DNA of 64,000 bases from Brevundimonas sp. UBA7506. Its GTDB lineage: Bacteria; Pseudomonadota; Alphaproteobacteria; Caulobacterales; Caulobacteraceae. Under the pieces are notes generated by a model, which saw only the letters and a list, made by a program, of their open reading frames with translations, was not told where the DNA came from and ran no database searches. This document shows, one piece after another, positions 44,242 through 53,820 of this stretch. Both the position numbers and the translations under genes were made by a program. How positions within the stretch are numbered: position 1 is the first letter of the stretch; every line of letters starts with the position of its first letter. The stretch is from positions 195,095-259,094 of the forward strand of contig NZ_DLNQ01000005.1 of NCBI RefSeq assembly GCF_002479495.1, in the 5' to 3' direction.

Positions 44242-44954
44242 TGGCGAACGTGCGGGCCGAGGCCGTCGCCGCGCTCCGGCGTCGGCTGGGCCATGAGTTC
44301 AGCGACCCGTCCCTGCTGGAACGGGCCCTGACCCACGCCAGCGTGGGCGAGGGCGGGGGACAGGCCGACGGCCGCCGTCCCGCTGACAACGAGCGGCTGG
44401 AGTTTCTGGGCGACCGGGTGTTGGGCCTGCTGGTCGCCGACCGCCTGACGCGCGAGTTTCCCTCGGCCGACGAGGGCCAGCTGTCCGCGCGGCTGCACGC
44501 CTTGGTCGACAAGAGCGCTTGCGCACGGGTCGGCGAACGTCTGGGCGTCGGCCCGGCCCTGCGCCTGTCGGCGGGCGAGACCAAGACGGGCGGCCGCAGA
44601 AAGGCCGGAGTCATCGCCGATGCTGTCGAGGCTATTCTGGCGGCTGTCTATCGCGATGGCGGCCTGACGGCGGCCAAGGCCATGTTCGACATCGCCTGGG
44701 CCGAGGAGTTCGCGTCGCCCCCGGCGCCGGCCGTGACCAATCCCAAGTCCGCTCTTCAGGAGTGGGCCCAAGCGCAAGGGCGTCCGCTGCCGACCTATCG
44801 GGTGGTGGAACGCACCGGATCAGATCATGCTCCGACCTTCGTGGTCGAAGCGACGGTGGTCGGCTTCGACCCCGTGAAACAAACAGGACGTTCGCGTCAG
44901 GAGGCGGAGAAAGCCGCCGCCACGGCGCTGTTGAAACGAGAAGGCGTAATTTGA
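44241..44954 (+). CDS. rnc: ribonuclease III
   Basis: Cleaves double-stranded RNA in rRNA and mRNA maturation. It has 237 aa. The nuclease signature NERLEFLGDRVLGLLVAD (50-67) is followed by the second acidic cluster KAGVIADAVEAILAAVY. The dsRNA-binding domain (about 160-235) begins NPKSALQEWAQAQG and ends SRQEAEKAAATALL. It overlaps lepB by 1 base and era by 4. Confidence 0.97.
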   Translation: MANVRAEAVAALRRRLGHEFSDPSLLERALTHASVGEGGGQADGRRPADNERLEFLGDRVLGLLVADRLTREFPSADEGQLSARLHALVDKSACARVGERLGVGPALRLSAGETKTGGRRKAGVIADAVEAILAAVYRDGGLTAAKAMFDIAWAEEFASPPAPAVTNPKSALQEWAQAQGRPLPTYRVVERTGSDHAPTFVVEATVVGFDPVKQTGRSRQEAEKAAATALLKREGVI

Positions 44955-45904
44955 CCGAGACCCTCAACCCGAACCAGCGCGCGGGCTTCGCCGCCATCAT
45001 TGGCGCGCCCAACGCCGGCAAGTCGACGCTGGTGAACCGCCTGACGGGCTCCAAGGTCTCGATCGTGACCCAGAAGGTCCAGACCACGCGCTTTCCCGTG
45101 CGCGGCATCGCCATCGAGGGCGACGCCCAGATCGTTCTGGTGGACACGCCCGGCATCTTCACCCCCCGTCGCCGTCTGGATCGCGCCATGGTCGCCTCGG
45201 CCTGGGGCGGCGCCGAGGACGCCGACGTGGTGGTCCATCTGATCGACGCCCCTTCGCACATCGCGTCCGAAGGTCGTGACGGCACCGCCGCCGACCGCAA
45301 GTCGGCCGAGGACACCGAGACCATCATCGCCAATCTGAAGGCGACGGGAACCAAGGTCATCCTGGTGCTGAACAAGATCGACGGGATGCGCCGCGACACC
45401 CTGCTGGCTCTGTCGCACCGCCTGTTCGAGACCGGCGTCTATGAAGAGGTCTATATGATCTCGGCCCTCAGCGGCGACGGCGTGGACGACCTGAAGCAGC
45501 GCCTGGCGCGCTCCATGCCCGCCGGGCCGTGGCTGTATCCGGAAGATCAGTCGGCGGACGTGCCGGTGCGCGTTCTGGCCGCCGAGATCACCCGCGAGAA
45601 GGTCTATCTGCGCGTTCACGAAGAGCTGCCCTATTCGGCGGCGGTCGAGACCACGGCCTTTGACGAGAAGCCCGACGGTTCGGTGCGCATCGAGCAGACC
45701 ATCTATGTCGAGCGTGAGAGCCAGCGCCCAATCGTTCTGGGCAAGGGCGGCCAGACCCTGAAGTGGATCGGCCAGAAGTCGCGTGAGGAGCTGATCGAGT
45801 TGCTCGACCGCCCCGTCCACCTGTTCCTGACCGTCAAGGTTGATCCCAAGTGGCAGGACAGCCGCGCCCTTTACGCCCAGTTCGGGCTGGAGTTCGACGT
45901 CTAA
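44951..45904 (+). CDS. era: GTPase Era, 16S rRNA/30S assembly factor
   Basis: A 317-aa GTP-binding protein for 30S maturation. G1 GAPNAGKST (18-26), G3 DTPGIF, G4 NKID and G5-like SALSGDGV are all present. The C-terminal KH domain (about 220-300) has RESQRPIVLGKGGQTLKWIG. The start is TTG at 44951, overlapping the rnc stop as TTGA; no ATG lies near the conserved N-terminus. Coupled to rnc, whose product acts on the same rRNA. Confidence 0.96.
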   Translation: MTETLNPNQRAGFAAIIGAPNAGKSTLVNRLTGSKVSIVTQKVQTTRFPVRGIAIEGDAQIVLVDTPGIFTPRRRLDRAMVASAWGGAEDADVVVHLIDAPSHIASEGRDGTAADRKSAEDTETIIANLKATGTKVILVLNKIDGMRRDTLLALSHRLFETGVYEEVYMISALSGDGVDDLKQRLARSMPAGPWLYPEDQSADVPVRVLAAEITREKVYLRVHEELPYSAAVETTAFDEKPDGSVRIEQTIYVERESQRPIVLGKGGQTLKWIGQKSREELIELLDRPVHLFLTVKVDPKWQDSRALYAQFGLEFDV

Positions 45905-45921
45905 AAAACTGGTTTAGTATC

Positions 45922-47163
45922 GTGTTTGTAGTTCCCAAGTCCGCAGGCGGGCGGCCCTGGTTCCTCGGATCCCTGGCCGCGGTCGCCCTTGCCTCCGCCG
46001 GCGCCGGCGCCTGGATCGTCCACGCCATCGCGCCTGAGAGCCAGGCCGCGACGGCGACCAAGGTCCGGCTGCCCGAGCGCCCGCCGGTCGAGGTGGTCGA
46101 GGCCCTGCCGCAGCTGAAGGCGCGGTTGGACTATCTGGGCGAGCGCAAGCAGTTCATGGGCGCCATTCTGGTGGCCAAGGGCGATCAGGTCCTGTTCCGT
46201 CAGGTCTATGGCAAGGCGAACTACGAAAACGATCAGCCGCTGAAGCTGGACACCCGCTTCCGTCTGGCCTCGGTGTCCAAGCAGTTCACCGCCGCCGCGA
46301 TCCTGAAGCTTCAGGACGAGGGCAGGCTGTCGGTCAATGACCCAGTCTGCAGATGGATCGAGGCCTGCCCGGACGCGTGGAAGCCGCTGCGCATCCACCA
46401 CCTGCTGTCGCATACCTCGGGCATTCCCGACCTGATGGCGCAGTCCGAGTGGGGCCGTATCCGCGTCACCCCGCGTACGCCGCAGGAACTGACCGAGACC
46501 TCGGCCCGCTATGGCCTGCAGTTCGAGCCGGGCACCAAGATCCGCTACGATAACGCCGCCTATAACCTGGCCGCCGAGATCGTCAGCAAGGCCAGCGGCA
46601 AGCCGTTCGAGACCTATCTGAACGACGCCATCCTGAAGCCTCTGGGCCTGAAGGACACCGGTTCCGACGCCCACGCCGACGCGCAGGGTCTGGCCATGGG
46701 CTACGCCAACTTCCCCGCCGGACTGGCGGCTCAGCCGATCGCCAACGTCAGCGTCGTCTTCGGCGCCGGGGCGCTTTATTCGACGCTGGACGACATGCTG
46801 GTGTGGAACCAGGCCCTGCATAAGGGCCATGTCCTCAGCGACGCCTCCTATGCCCAGATGATCGCCGACCATGCGCCCGAGGGCACGCCCAAGGAGCGGG
46901 GCCGCGCGCACCGGGCCTATGGCTACGGCATCTACGTCAACAGCCTGGGCGAGCAGGTGAAGCCCGCCTTTGACGACAGGCAGATCTATCACACGGGCAG
47001 CTGGGCCGGGTTCCGCAACCTGGTCCTCTATCAGCCCGAGGCCGATGTGACCGTGGTGGTCCTGTCCAACAATTACCACCAGCGCGACCTGGTCTTCATG
47101 CTGAGCCAGCAGGCCATGGCCGAGGCTCTGGGGCGTGAGTTCCCGACGAGCATGAACCGCTAG
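45922..47163 (+). CDS. exported beta-lactamase-fold serine hydrolase
   Basis: A 413-aa class C-like penicillin-binding protein/esterase. An N-terminal membrane segment (about 12-32) is followed by the catalytic domain. SxxK is S117-V-S-K120, YxN is Y209-D-N211 and the third box is HTGSWAG (about 357), so the active site is complete. GTG 45922 is chosen; the longest frame begins inside era. No strong ribosome site is seen. It may be a D-aminopeptidase, esterase or DD-peptidase; sequence alone cannot decide. Confidence 0.85.
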   Translation: MFVVPKSAGGRPWFLGSLAAVALASAGAGAWIVHAIAPESQAATATKVRLPERPPVEVVEALPQLKARLDYLGERKQFMGAILVAKGDQVLFRQVYGKANYENDQPLKLDTRFRLASVSKQFTAAAILKLQDEGRLSVNDPVCRWIEACPDAWKPLRIHHLLSHTSGIPDLMAQSEWGRIRVTPRTPQELTETSARYGLQFEPGTKIRYDNAAYNLAAEIVSKASGKPFETYLNDAILKPLGLKDTGSDAHADAQGLAMGYANFPAGLAAQPIANVSVVFGAGALYSTLDDMLVWNQALHKGHVLSDASYAQMIADHAPEGTPKERGRAHRAYGYGIYVNSLGEQVKPAFDDRQIYHTGSWAGFRNLVLYQPEADVTVVVLSNNYHQRDLVFMLSQQAMAEALGREFPTSMNR

Positions 47164-47172
47164 GGCAACTGA

Positions 47173-47304
47173 TTTTCTCCCCACTCGTGGGGAGGGGGAC
47201 CACGAAGTGGTGGAGGGGGCGACGCAAAGGGCAACTGTCGAGTCGCCCCCTCCGTCACGTCGCCTGCGGCTCCGCGCCACCTCCCCATGGAATGGGGAGG
47301 AAAG
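47173..47304. repeat. palindromic interspersed repeat element between convergent genes
   Basis: An imperfect inverted repeat about 130 bp long. The left arm starts TTTTCTCCCCACTCGTGGGG and continues with GTGGTGGAGGGGGCGAC. The right arm is its inverse (GTCGCCCCCTCCGTCAC ... CCTCCCCATTCC read on the other strand). It lies exactly between the convergent serine hydrolase and CoA-transferase genes and probably acts as a bidirectional terminator. Confidence 0.75.
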
Positions 47305-47309
47305 AGGAC

Positions 47310-48896
<1,587 letters not shown>

Positions 48897-48948
48897 TACG
48901 GCTTTGGTCGTAACAGTCCGTGATCACAAAGGCGTCAGCCGCCCGGTT

Positions 48949-49374
48949 TCACTCCGTCGCAGGGTTGGTGTTGATCATCCATGGGATGCCGAACCTGTCG
49001 GTGAAGGTCCCGAAACCTGGCGACCAGAAGGTCTCGGCGAAAGGCATGCCGACCTTACCGCCTTCGGACAGGGCGTCGAAGACCTGCCGCGCCTTGGCGA
49101 GGTCGTCGGTGTGATACGACACGTCGAAACCGTTCTTGGGCTTGTCGATGTTCGGGGCGAACTCGGGCGGCATGTCGGCCCCCATGATGGCCTGATCTCC
49201 GACCTCCAGCCAGCCATGCATCAGCCAGTCCTTGTATTTGGCATCCACCGGCATGTCGGGCGGGCCGTCGCCGAAGGGAAAGGCGGCCGTGACCTTGCCG
49301 CCCAGCACGCGGGCGTAGAATTCCAGCGCCTCGCGGCACTGGCCCTGGAAGCTGAGGCTGGTGACGATCTTCAT
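48949..49374 (-). CDS. VOC family protein (PhnB/3-demethylubiquinone methyltransferase-like)
   Basis: A 141-aa single-domain VOC protein of the PhnB-like group: SLSFQGQCREALEFYARVLGG at the N-terminus, HGWLEVGDQAIMGADMPPE in the centre and FWSPGFGTFTDRFGIPWMIN at the end. These proteins are widespread and mostly uncharacterised. It is divergent from the SnoaL-like gene, with an interspersed repeat between them, and has a near-consensus stress promoter 34 bp upstream. Confidence 0.85.
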   Translation of the reverse strand: MKIVTSLSFQGQCREALEFYARVLGGKVTAAFPFGDGPPDMPVDAKYKDWLMHGWLEVGDQAIMGADMPPEFAPNIDKPKNGFDVSYHTDDLAKARQVFDALSEGGKVGMPFAETFWSPGFGTFTDRFGIPWMINTNPATE

Positions 49375-49407
49375 GACGACCTCTCCGGGTTGTCGGATGG
49401 AGGTCTG

Positions 49408-49450
49408 AACGCGCGGGGCGGTCGTCGTTTCCCTTAGCCTCCTAGGCTAA
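49408..49450 (-). promoter_or_regulatory. dyad plus EcfG-like promoter upstream of VOC gene
   Basis: Minus strand: GGAAAC (49432-49427), 15-bp spacer, CGTT (49411-49408), one mismatch from the EcfG consensus. Directly upstream is a perfect 7-bp dyad, TTAGCCT-CCT-AGGCTAA (49434-49450). Confidence 0.35.
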
Positions 49451-49461
49451 CCCCCTCCACG

Positions 49462-49585
49462 CTCATCCCGGCGAAGGCCGGGATCCAGATCATATGACGG
49501 ATCAGCGGGGTCCAAGGGCGGGATTGCGCCATCTGCAACAAGCCCCGCGTCTTACAAACTGGATCCCGGCCTTCGCCGGGATGAG
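49462..49585. repeat. inverted pair of palindromic interspersed repeats
   Basis: Two identical 27-bp arms in opposite orientation (49462-49488 and 49559-49585), each containing the palindromic core CCCGGCGAAGGCCGGG. The sequence is of a type seen in many copies in alphaproteobacterial genomes (from memory). It lies in the divergent VOC/SnoaL-like intergenic region. Confidence 0.8.
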
Positions 49586-49635
49586 CGGATGTGTGGGCGC
49601 TTCCCCCGCTGCAGGAACAGGACTAGAACAAATCC

Positions 49636-50115
49636 ATGATCACCGCCGCCCTGATGATGCTCCAGGTTTCCGCCGCGCCGCTTCAGGCTGTGGCTGCCGT
49701 CGAAGCCGAAACCGCCTCTGTCGAGCGCACGCTGGACGCCATGCACGCCGCGGCGTCAAAGGCCGACGGCGAGGCCTATTTCGCGACCTTCACGACGGAT
49801 GGCCGCTTCATCGGCACGGACGCGACCGAGCGCTGGACCCTGCCGGAGTTCCGGGCCTACGCCATGCCCTATTTCTCGCAGGGCAAGGGCTGGACCTATC
49901 GGCCCGTCACGCGGACCGTGACCATCGCCGCGATCGACTGCCGCTGCGTCGCCTGGTTCGACGAGGTGCTGGACAATGACGCCTATGGCACGACGCGCGG
50001 TTCGGGGGTGCTGCGGCTGACGGACGACGGCTGGAAGATCGAGCAATATGTCCTCAGCTTCCCCGTGCCGAACGACAAGGCGCGCGCCGTCGTCGGCGTG
50101 ATCAAGGCCGACTGA
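49636..50115 (+). CDS. exported SnoaL/NTF2-like protein
   Basis: A 159-aa protein with a signal-like N-terminus (1-20) followed by an NTF2 cone fold: SVERTLDAMHAAASKADGEAYFATFTTDGRFIGTDATERWTLPEFRAY is the typical SnoaL_3 opening, and GSGVLRLTDDGWKIEQYVLSF its closing strands. The stop overlaps the recO start (TGATG), so recO translation may be coupled to it. Ligand unknown. Confidence 0.85.
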   Translation: MITAALMMLQVSAAPLQAVAAVEAETASVERTLDAMHAAASKADGEAYFATFTTDGRFIGTDATERWTLPEFRAYAMPYFSQGKGWTYRPVTRTVTIAAIDCRCVAWFDEVLDNDAYGTTRGSGVLRLTDDGWKIEQYVLSFPVPNDKARAVVGVIKAD

Positions 50116-50846
50116 TGGAGGTTCAGGACGACGCCTTCGTCCTGTCGGCGCGGGCGCATGGGGATACCGGAGCCGTGGTCGAACTGCTGACCGAGCGGCA
50201 CGGACGCCGCGCCGCCTATGTCGCGGGCGGGGCGTCGCGCAAGATGCGGCCCTTCTTGCAGGCCGGGGCGCGGGTGGTGGCCGATCTGCGGTCGCGAACG
50301 TCTGACCAACTAGGGTCTGCGCGGCTGGAGCCGGTGGGCGAGGGGCCGGCGGCCCTGTTCGACGATCCTCTGGCGTTAGTGGGGCTGAACGCGGCGGCTG
50401 CGGTGGCGCAGGGCGCCCTGCCTGAGCGTGAGCCGCATCCGGGAGCCTTTCTGGCCTTTGAGGCGATGATGGGGGCGTTTGCTCTGCCCGAAGTCTGGCC
50501 CGCCATCTTCGTGCGGTTCGAGGCGGGGTTGCTGGAAGACCTCGGCTTTGGTCTGGACCTGTCGCGCTGCGCCGCCACCGGGTCGATGGACGACCTGATC
50601 TATGTCAGCCCCCGGACGGGCCGCGCCGTCAGTCGTGACGCAGGCGCGCCCTATGCCGACAAGCTGCTGAACCTGCCGCCCTTCATGCTTGGGGCGCAGG
50701 CGGGCTTGAGCGAAGGCGACGTGAAGGCGGGGCTGGCCCTGACCGGGCATTTCCTCGAACAGTTCGTCTTCCACGCCCTGAACAAGCCGCTGCCGCCCGC
50801 CCGCGTTTGGATGATCGAGCGACTGGCCGAGGCGGGACGGCTCTAG
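50115..50846 (+). CDS. recO: DNA repair protein RecO
   Basis: Helps RecF and RecR load RecA on SSB-coated gaps. It has 243 aa. The N-terminal OB-fold has DDAFVLSARAHGDTGAVVELLTERHGR and the C-terminal domain is helical. The usual RecO zinc Cys set is not present: only one Cys is visible (LSRCAATG), as in several alphaproteobacterial RecO proteins. It shares 1 base with the SnoaL-like gene and its last 4 bases overlap the convergent DipZ-like gene. In related genomes recO follows era; here four genes intervene. Confidence 0.93.
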   Translation: MEVQDDAFVLSARAHGDTGAVVELLTERHGRRAAYVAGGASRKMRPFLQAGARVVADLRSRTSDQLGSARLEPVGEGPAALFDDPLALVGLNAAAAVAQGALPEREPHPGAFLAFEAMMGAFALPEVWPAIFVRFEAGLLEDLGFGLDLSRCAATGSMDDLIYVSPRTGRAVSRDAGAPYADKLLNLPPFMLGAQAGLSEGDVKAGLALTGHFLEQFVFHALNKPLPPARVWMIERLAEAGRL

Positions 50847-52573
50847 CCAAAGGTGAAGGCGAAGACCTGAACCCCGGGGTCGAGGAACTCGATCTCGAAC
50901 GTCCGTTCGCGGGCGCCGCCCGACTGGCGCACCAGTTGATACAGGCGCTGGCTGTCGATCCGGCCCAGCCCCTGCGCGTCGATGTCCACGCCGGCGTCGG
51001 CGCCGGGCGCCTGGCCGTCGATGCGGACGCGGAAGCGGACCGCCTTGCCCATGTTGCTTGGCCCCATGACCAGATGCAGGTCGCGGGCCTTGAAGCGGAA
51101 GGCCAGCTTTCCACCCGCCGTCTGCAGGTCGGCGTGTTCGGACCGCACGATCCAGTCGCCGCTCAGGCTCCAGTCGTTCAGTTTCAGCGGCGCGGCCGCA
51201 TAGGTCTTGCGCACGTCGAAGCCGAAGCCGCCGGGCGAGACGAAATGCTCGGCGCGGGCATAGCCGACATAGGTTTCGGGCGAGGCGACCTCGGCCATGT
51301 CGGCGGCGGCCTCAGCGCCTTGGCCGCGCACCTGAACCACAGCCTGATCGACGCCCGTGGCCCCAGCCTCTTTCAGCAATTGCTGGATGACCCGCTCCGA
51401 GTGCTCGTAGTCGCCCTCGCCGAAGTGGTGGTAGCGGATGTTTCCCTTGGCATCGATGAAGTAGTGGGCGGGCCAGTAGCGGTTGTCGAAGGCGCGCCAG
51501 ATGGCGAAGTCGTTGTCCATGGCCACGGGGTAGGTGACGCCAAACCGGCGCACGGCGTCGCGGACGTTGGCGGGGGATTTCTCGAAGGCGAACTCGGGCG
51601 TGTGGATCCCGATCACCACCAGGCCCTGATCACGGTATTTCTCGGCCCAGGCGCGGACGTAGGGGATGGTCCGCACGCAGTTGATGCAGGAGTAGGTCCA
51701 GAAATCGACCAGCACGACCTTGCCGCGCAGCTGTTCGGTGGTCAGGGGCGGACTGTTGATCCACTCGGTCGCGCCGGTCAGCGGCGGCATGGCGCCTTCG
51801 ACCGGCAGGGCGTTCAGGGGCGCGGCGGGGGCGTTGGTCGGCTGACCCGCGCCGAAGCGGCTGAGCAGGCTCTGCTCGATCCGGTTCGTGCTGCTGCTCG
51901 ACAGCCGGGTCAGCAGGCCGGTGTCGAGACCGAGCGCAATGGCGGCGACGCCGATCAGGACCAGAACGCCCAGTCCCCGGCGCACCCATTCGCCGACGCC
52001 CAGCGACTTCTTCATCGCCTGGAAGACCTTGCCGCCGATCAGCAGGGCCAGGGCCAGGGAGGTGGCGGCCCCGCCGGCGTAGGCGACCAGCAGCAGGGTC
52101 GTGCCGATGCTGGCCCCCTGAAGCGCCGCGCCCGTCAGGATCAGGCCCAGGATCGGTCCCGCGCACGGCGCCCACAACAGGCCCGTCGCCACGCCCAGCA
52201 GGAAGGAAGGCCAGACGCCGCCGCCGGATTGTTGCTCCGCGCTGGCCCTCTCGGTCAGGCGTGAGCCGAGCGCGACCAGAGGCCGGGTCAGCCGGTCCGC
52301 CAGAGAAGGAAACACCAGGGTCAGGCCCAGCACCGCCATGACCGCCAGGGCGATCCAGCGTCCGACCTGGTTGGCCTGCACCGCCCAGCCGCCGCCGACC
52401 GCCGCCAGCGTCGCCACCCCGGCAAAGGTCAGCGCCATGCCGAGCAGTAGGGGCAGGCCGCTTTTGACGAAGGGCTGTCCTGCGCGTGCAAACACAAAGG
52501 GCAGGACCGGCAGGATGCAGGGGCTGAGAATGGTCAGCGCTCCGGCCAGATAGGACAGCAGGATCAGGAGCAT
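50843..52573 (-). CDS. DipZ-like fusion: CcdA transporter, thioredoxin and C-terminal beta domain
   Basis: A 576-aa membrane protein. Residues 1-215 form a CcdA/DsbD-type transporter with about six helices and the two redox Cys in SPCILPVLPF (C19) and WAPCAGPILG (about 136). A periplasmic thioredoxin domain follows, with SCINC (about 291) in WTYSCINCVRTIPY. Residues from about 425 form a beta-rich, carbohydrate-module-like domain (HFVSPGGFGFDVRKTY, VRFRVRIDGQAPG). It likely carries reducing power from cytosol to periplasmic partners, as in mycobacterial DipZ. Alone between recO and a nitronate monooxygenase gene. Confidence 0.93.
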   Translation of the reverse strand: MLLILLSYLAGALTILSPCILPVLPFVFARAGQPFVKSGLPLLLGMALTFAGVATLAAVGGGWAVQANQVGRWIALAVMAVLGLTLVFPSLADRLTRPLVALGSRLTERASAEQQSGGGVWPSFLLGVATGLLWAPCAGPILGLILTGAALQGASIGTTLLLVAYAGGAATSLALALLIGGKVFQAMKKSLGVGEWVRRGLGVLVLIGVAAIALGLDTGLLTRLSSSSTNRIEQSLLSRFGAGQPTNAPAAPLNALPVEGAMPPLTGATEWINSPPLTTEQLRGKVVLVDFWTYSCINCVRTIPYVRAWAEKYRDQGLVVIGIHTPEFAFEKSPANVRDAVRRFGVTYPVAMDNDFAIWRAFDNRYWPAHYFIDAKGNIRYHHFGEGDYEHSERVIQQLLKEAGATGVDQAVVQVRGQGAEAAADMAEVASPETYVGYARAEHFVSPGGFGFDVRKTYAAAPLKLNDWSLSGDWIVRSEHADLQTAGGKLAFRFKARDLHLVMGPSNMGKAVRFRVRIDGQAPGADAGVDIDAQGLGRIDSQRLYQLVRQSGGARERTFEIEFLDPGVQVFAFTFG

Positions 52574-52637
52574 GGCGTCGTCCTTGGGCCTCAGACCCTG
52601 ATGTTACGCAGTCCGGAACGTGTCGGATGGGGTCCGG

Positions 52638-53708
52638 TTACAAGAGCCGTTGCAGGTCGCGGACGGCGGCGCGGGTTTCCTGGGTCAGGACCTCAACCAG
52701 TTCGGCGGCGGGCAGGGCGCGCGTCAGGGGCGCAGCCTGACCGGCCCATTGCGGGGCGTAGCCGTCGTCGCCCTGCAGACTGGCGGCGGCGTTCAGCGCC
52801 TTGCCCACGTCGTAGGCATAGGGATAGGCGGCGGCGAGGGCCTCGTCGGCGCGCTGCATGAAGGCGTTGTCGATCCCGCGCGCCGGGCGACCGGAGATGA
52901 CGGGGCTGACGCGGGTGCGCTCGGCGCGCGGACCGGCCAGGGCGGCGCGATAGGCGGGATTGGCGGCGGACTCCGGGCAGGAGACGAAGGCGGTGCCCAG
53001 TTGCGCGCCTGCCGCGCCCAGCGCCAGCGCCGCTGCGATCCCGGCGCCGTCCATGATCCCGCCCGCCGCGATGACCGGGATGTCCAGTTCGCGCGCCAGC
53101 AGGCGGGTCAAAGGCAGGGTCGCGAAGCGCGGATCATCGGTCGGATCAAAGACGCCGCGATGGCCGCCGGCCTCGAACCCTTGCGCCACCACCATGTCGA
53201 TCCCCGCCGCCTGGGCCTGATGGCCTTCCTGCGGCGTGGTGGCGCTGGCGAGGAGGATGCACCCAGCGGCCTTCAGCGCGGCGATTTTCTCGGGCTGAGG
53301 CAGGCCGAAGTGGAAGCTGACCACGGCGGGCCCTTCCTCAAGCAGAACGGCGAATTTGGCGTCGTCGGTCAGGAAGCTCTGGTAGATCTCGCTCAGGGTC
53401 TCGGGCGGCGTGGCGCCGAACTCGGCGAAGATGGGCCGCAGGCTGTCGATCCAGACGCGCTCGCGCGTCGGATCGGGCGGCGTCGGGGCATGGCAAAAGA
53501 CGTTCACATTGAACGGACGCGTCGTCAGGGCCTTCAACGCCTGTATCTGGCGTCGCCCCTCGACGGCATCGACCGAGGCGATGGAGATGGAGCCCAGCGC
53601 CCCGGCGTTCGACACGGCCGCCGCCAGTTCGGGCGTCGAGGTCCCGGCCATGGGCGCCTGAACGATGGGCAGGTCCAGCTTGAGGCGGTCGGTGAGGGCG
53701 GTCTTCAT
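52638..53708 (-). CDS. nitronate monooxygenase (2-nitropropane dioxygenase family)
   Basis: An FMN-dependent enzyme that oxidises alkyl nitronates, 356 aa. Motifs: LPIVQAPMAGTSTPELAAAVSNAGALG for FMN binding, the catalytic His in QGFEAGGHRG, VIAAGGIMDGAGIAAALALGAAGAQLGTAF for phosphate binding and the C-terminal WAGQAAPL. Related enoyl-ACP reductase FabK differs in its His context. ATG 53708. Its neighbours give no pathway hint. Confidence 0.92.
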   Translation of the reverse strand: MKTALTDRLKLDLPIVQAPMAGTSTPELAAAVSNAGALGSISIASVDAVEGRRQIQALKALTTRPFNVNVFCHAPTPPDPTRERVWIDSLRPIFAEFGATPPETLSEIYQSFLTDDAKFAVLLEEGPAVVSFHFGLPQPEKIAALKAAGCILLASATTPQEGHQAQAAGIDMVVAQGFEAGGHRGVFDPTDDPRFATLPLTRLLARELDIPVIAAGGIMDGAGIAAALALGAAGAQLGTAFVSCPESAANPAYRAALAGPRAERTRVSPVISGRPARGIDNAFMQRADEALAAAYPYAYDVGKALNAAASLQGDDGYAPQWAGQAAPLTRALPAAELVEVLTQETRAAVRDLQRLL

Positions 53709-53820
53709 GCGCGGTTCCTGCCTTTTCGACGACGGCGCTCCACAGATAGGCGCGGATCGTCCCCGCGTCAGCCGCGCGCTGCGCTAGACTTTGTCGTTCA
53801 GATCACCGATTCGAAGTCGC

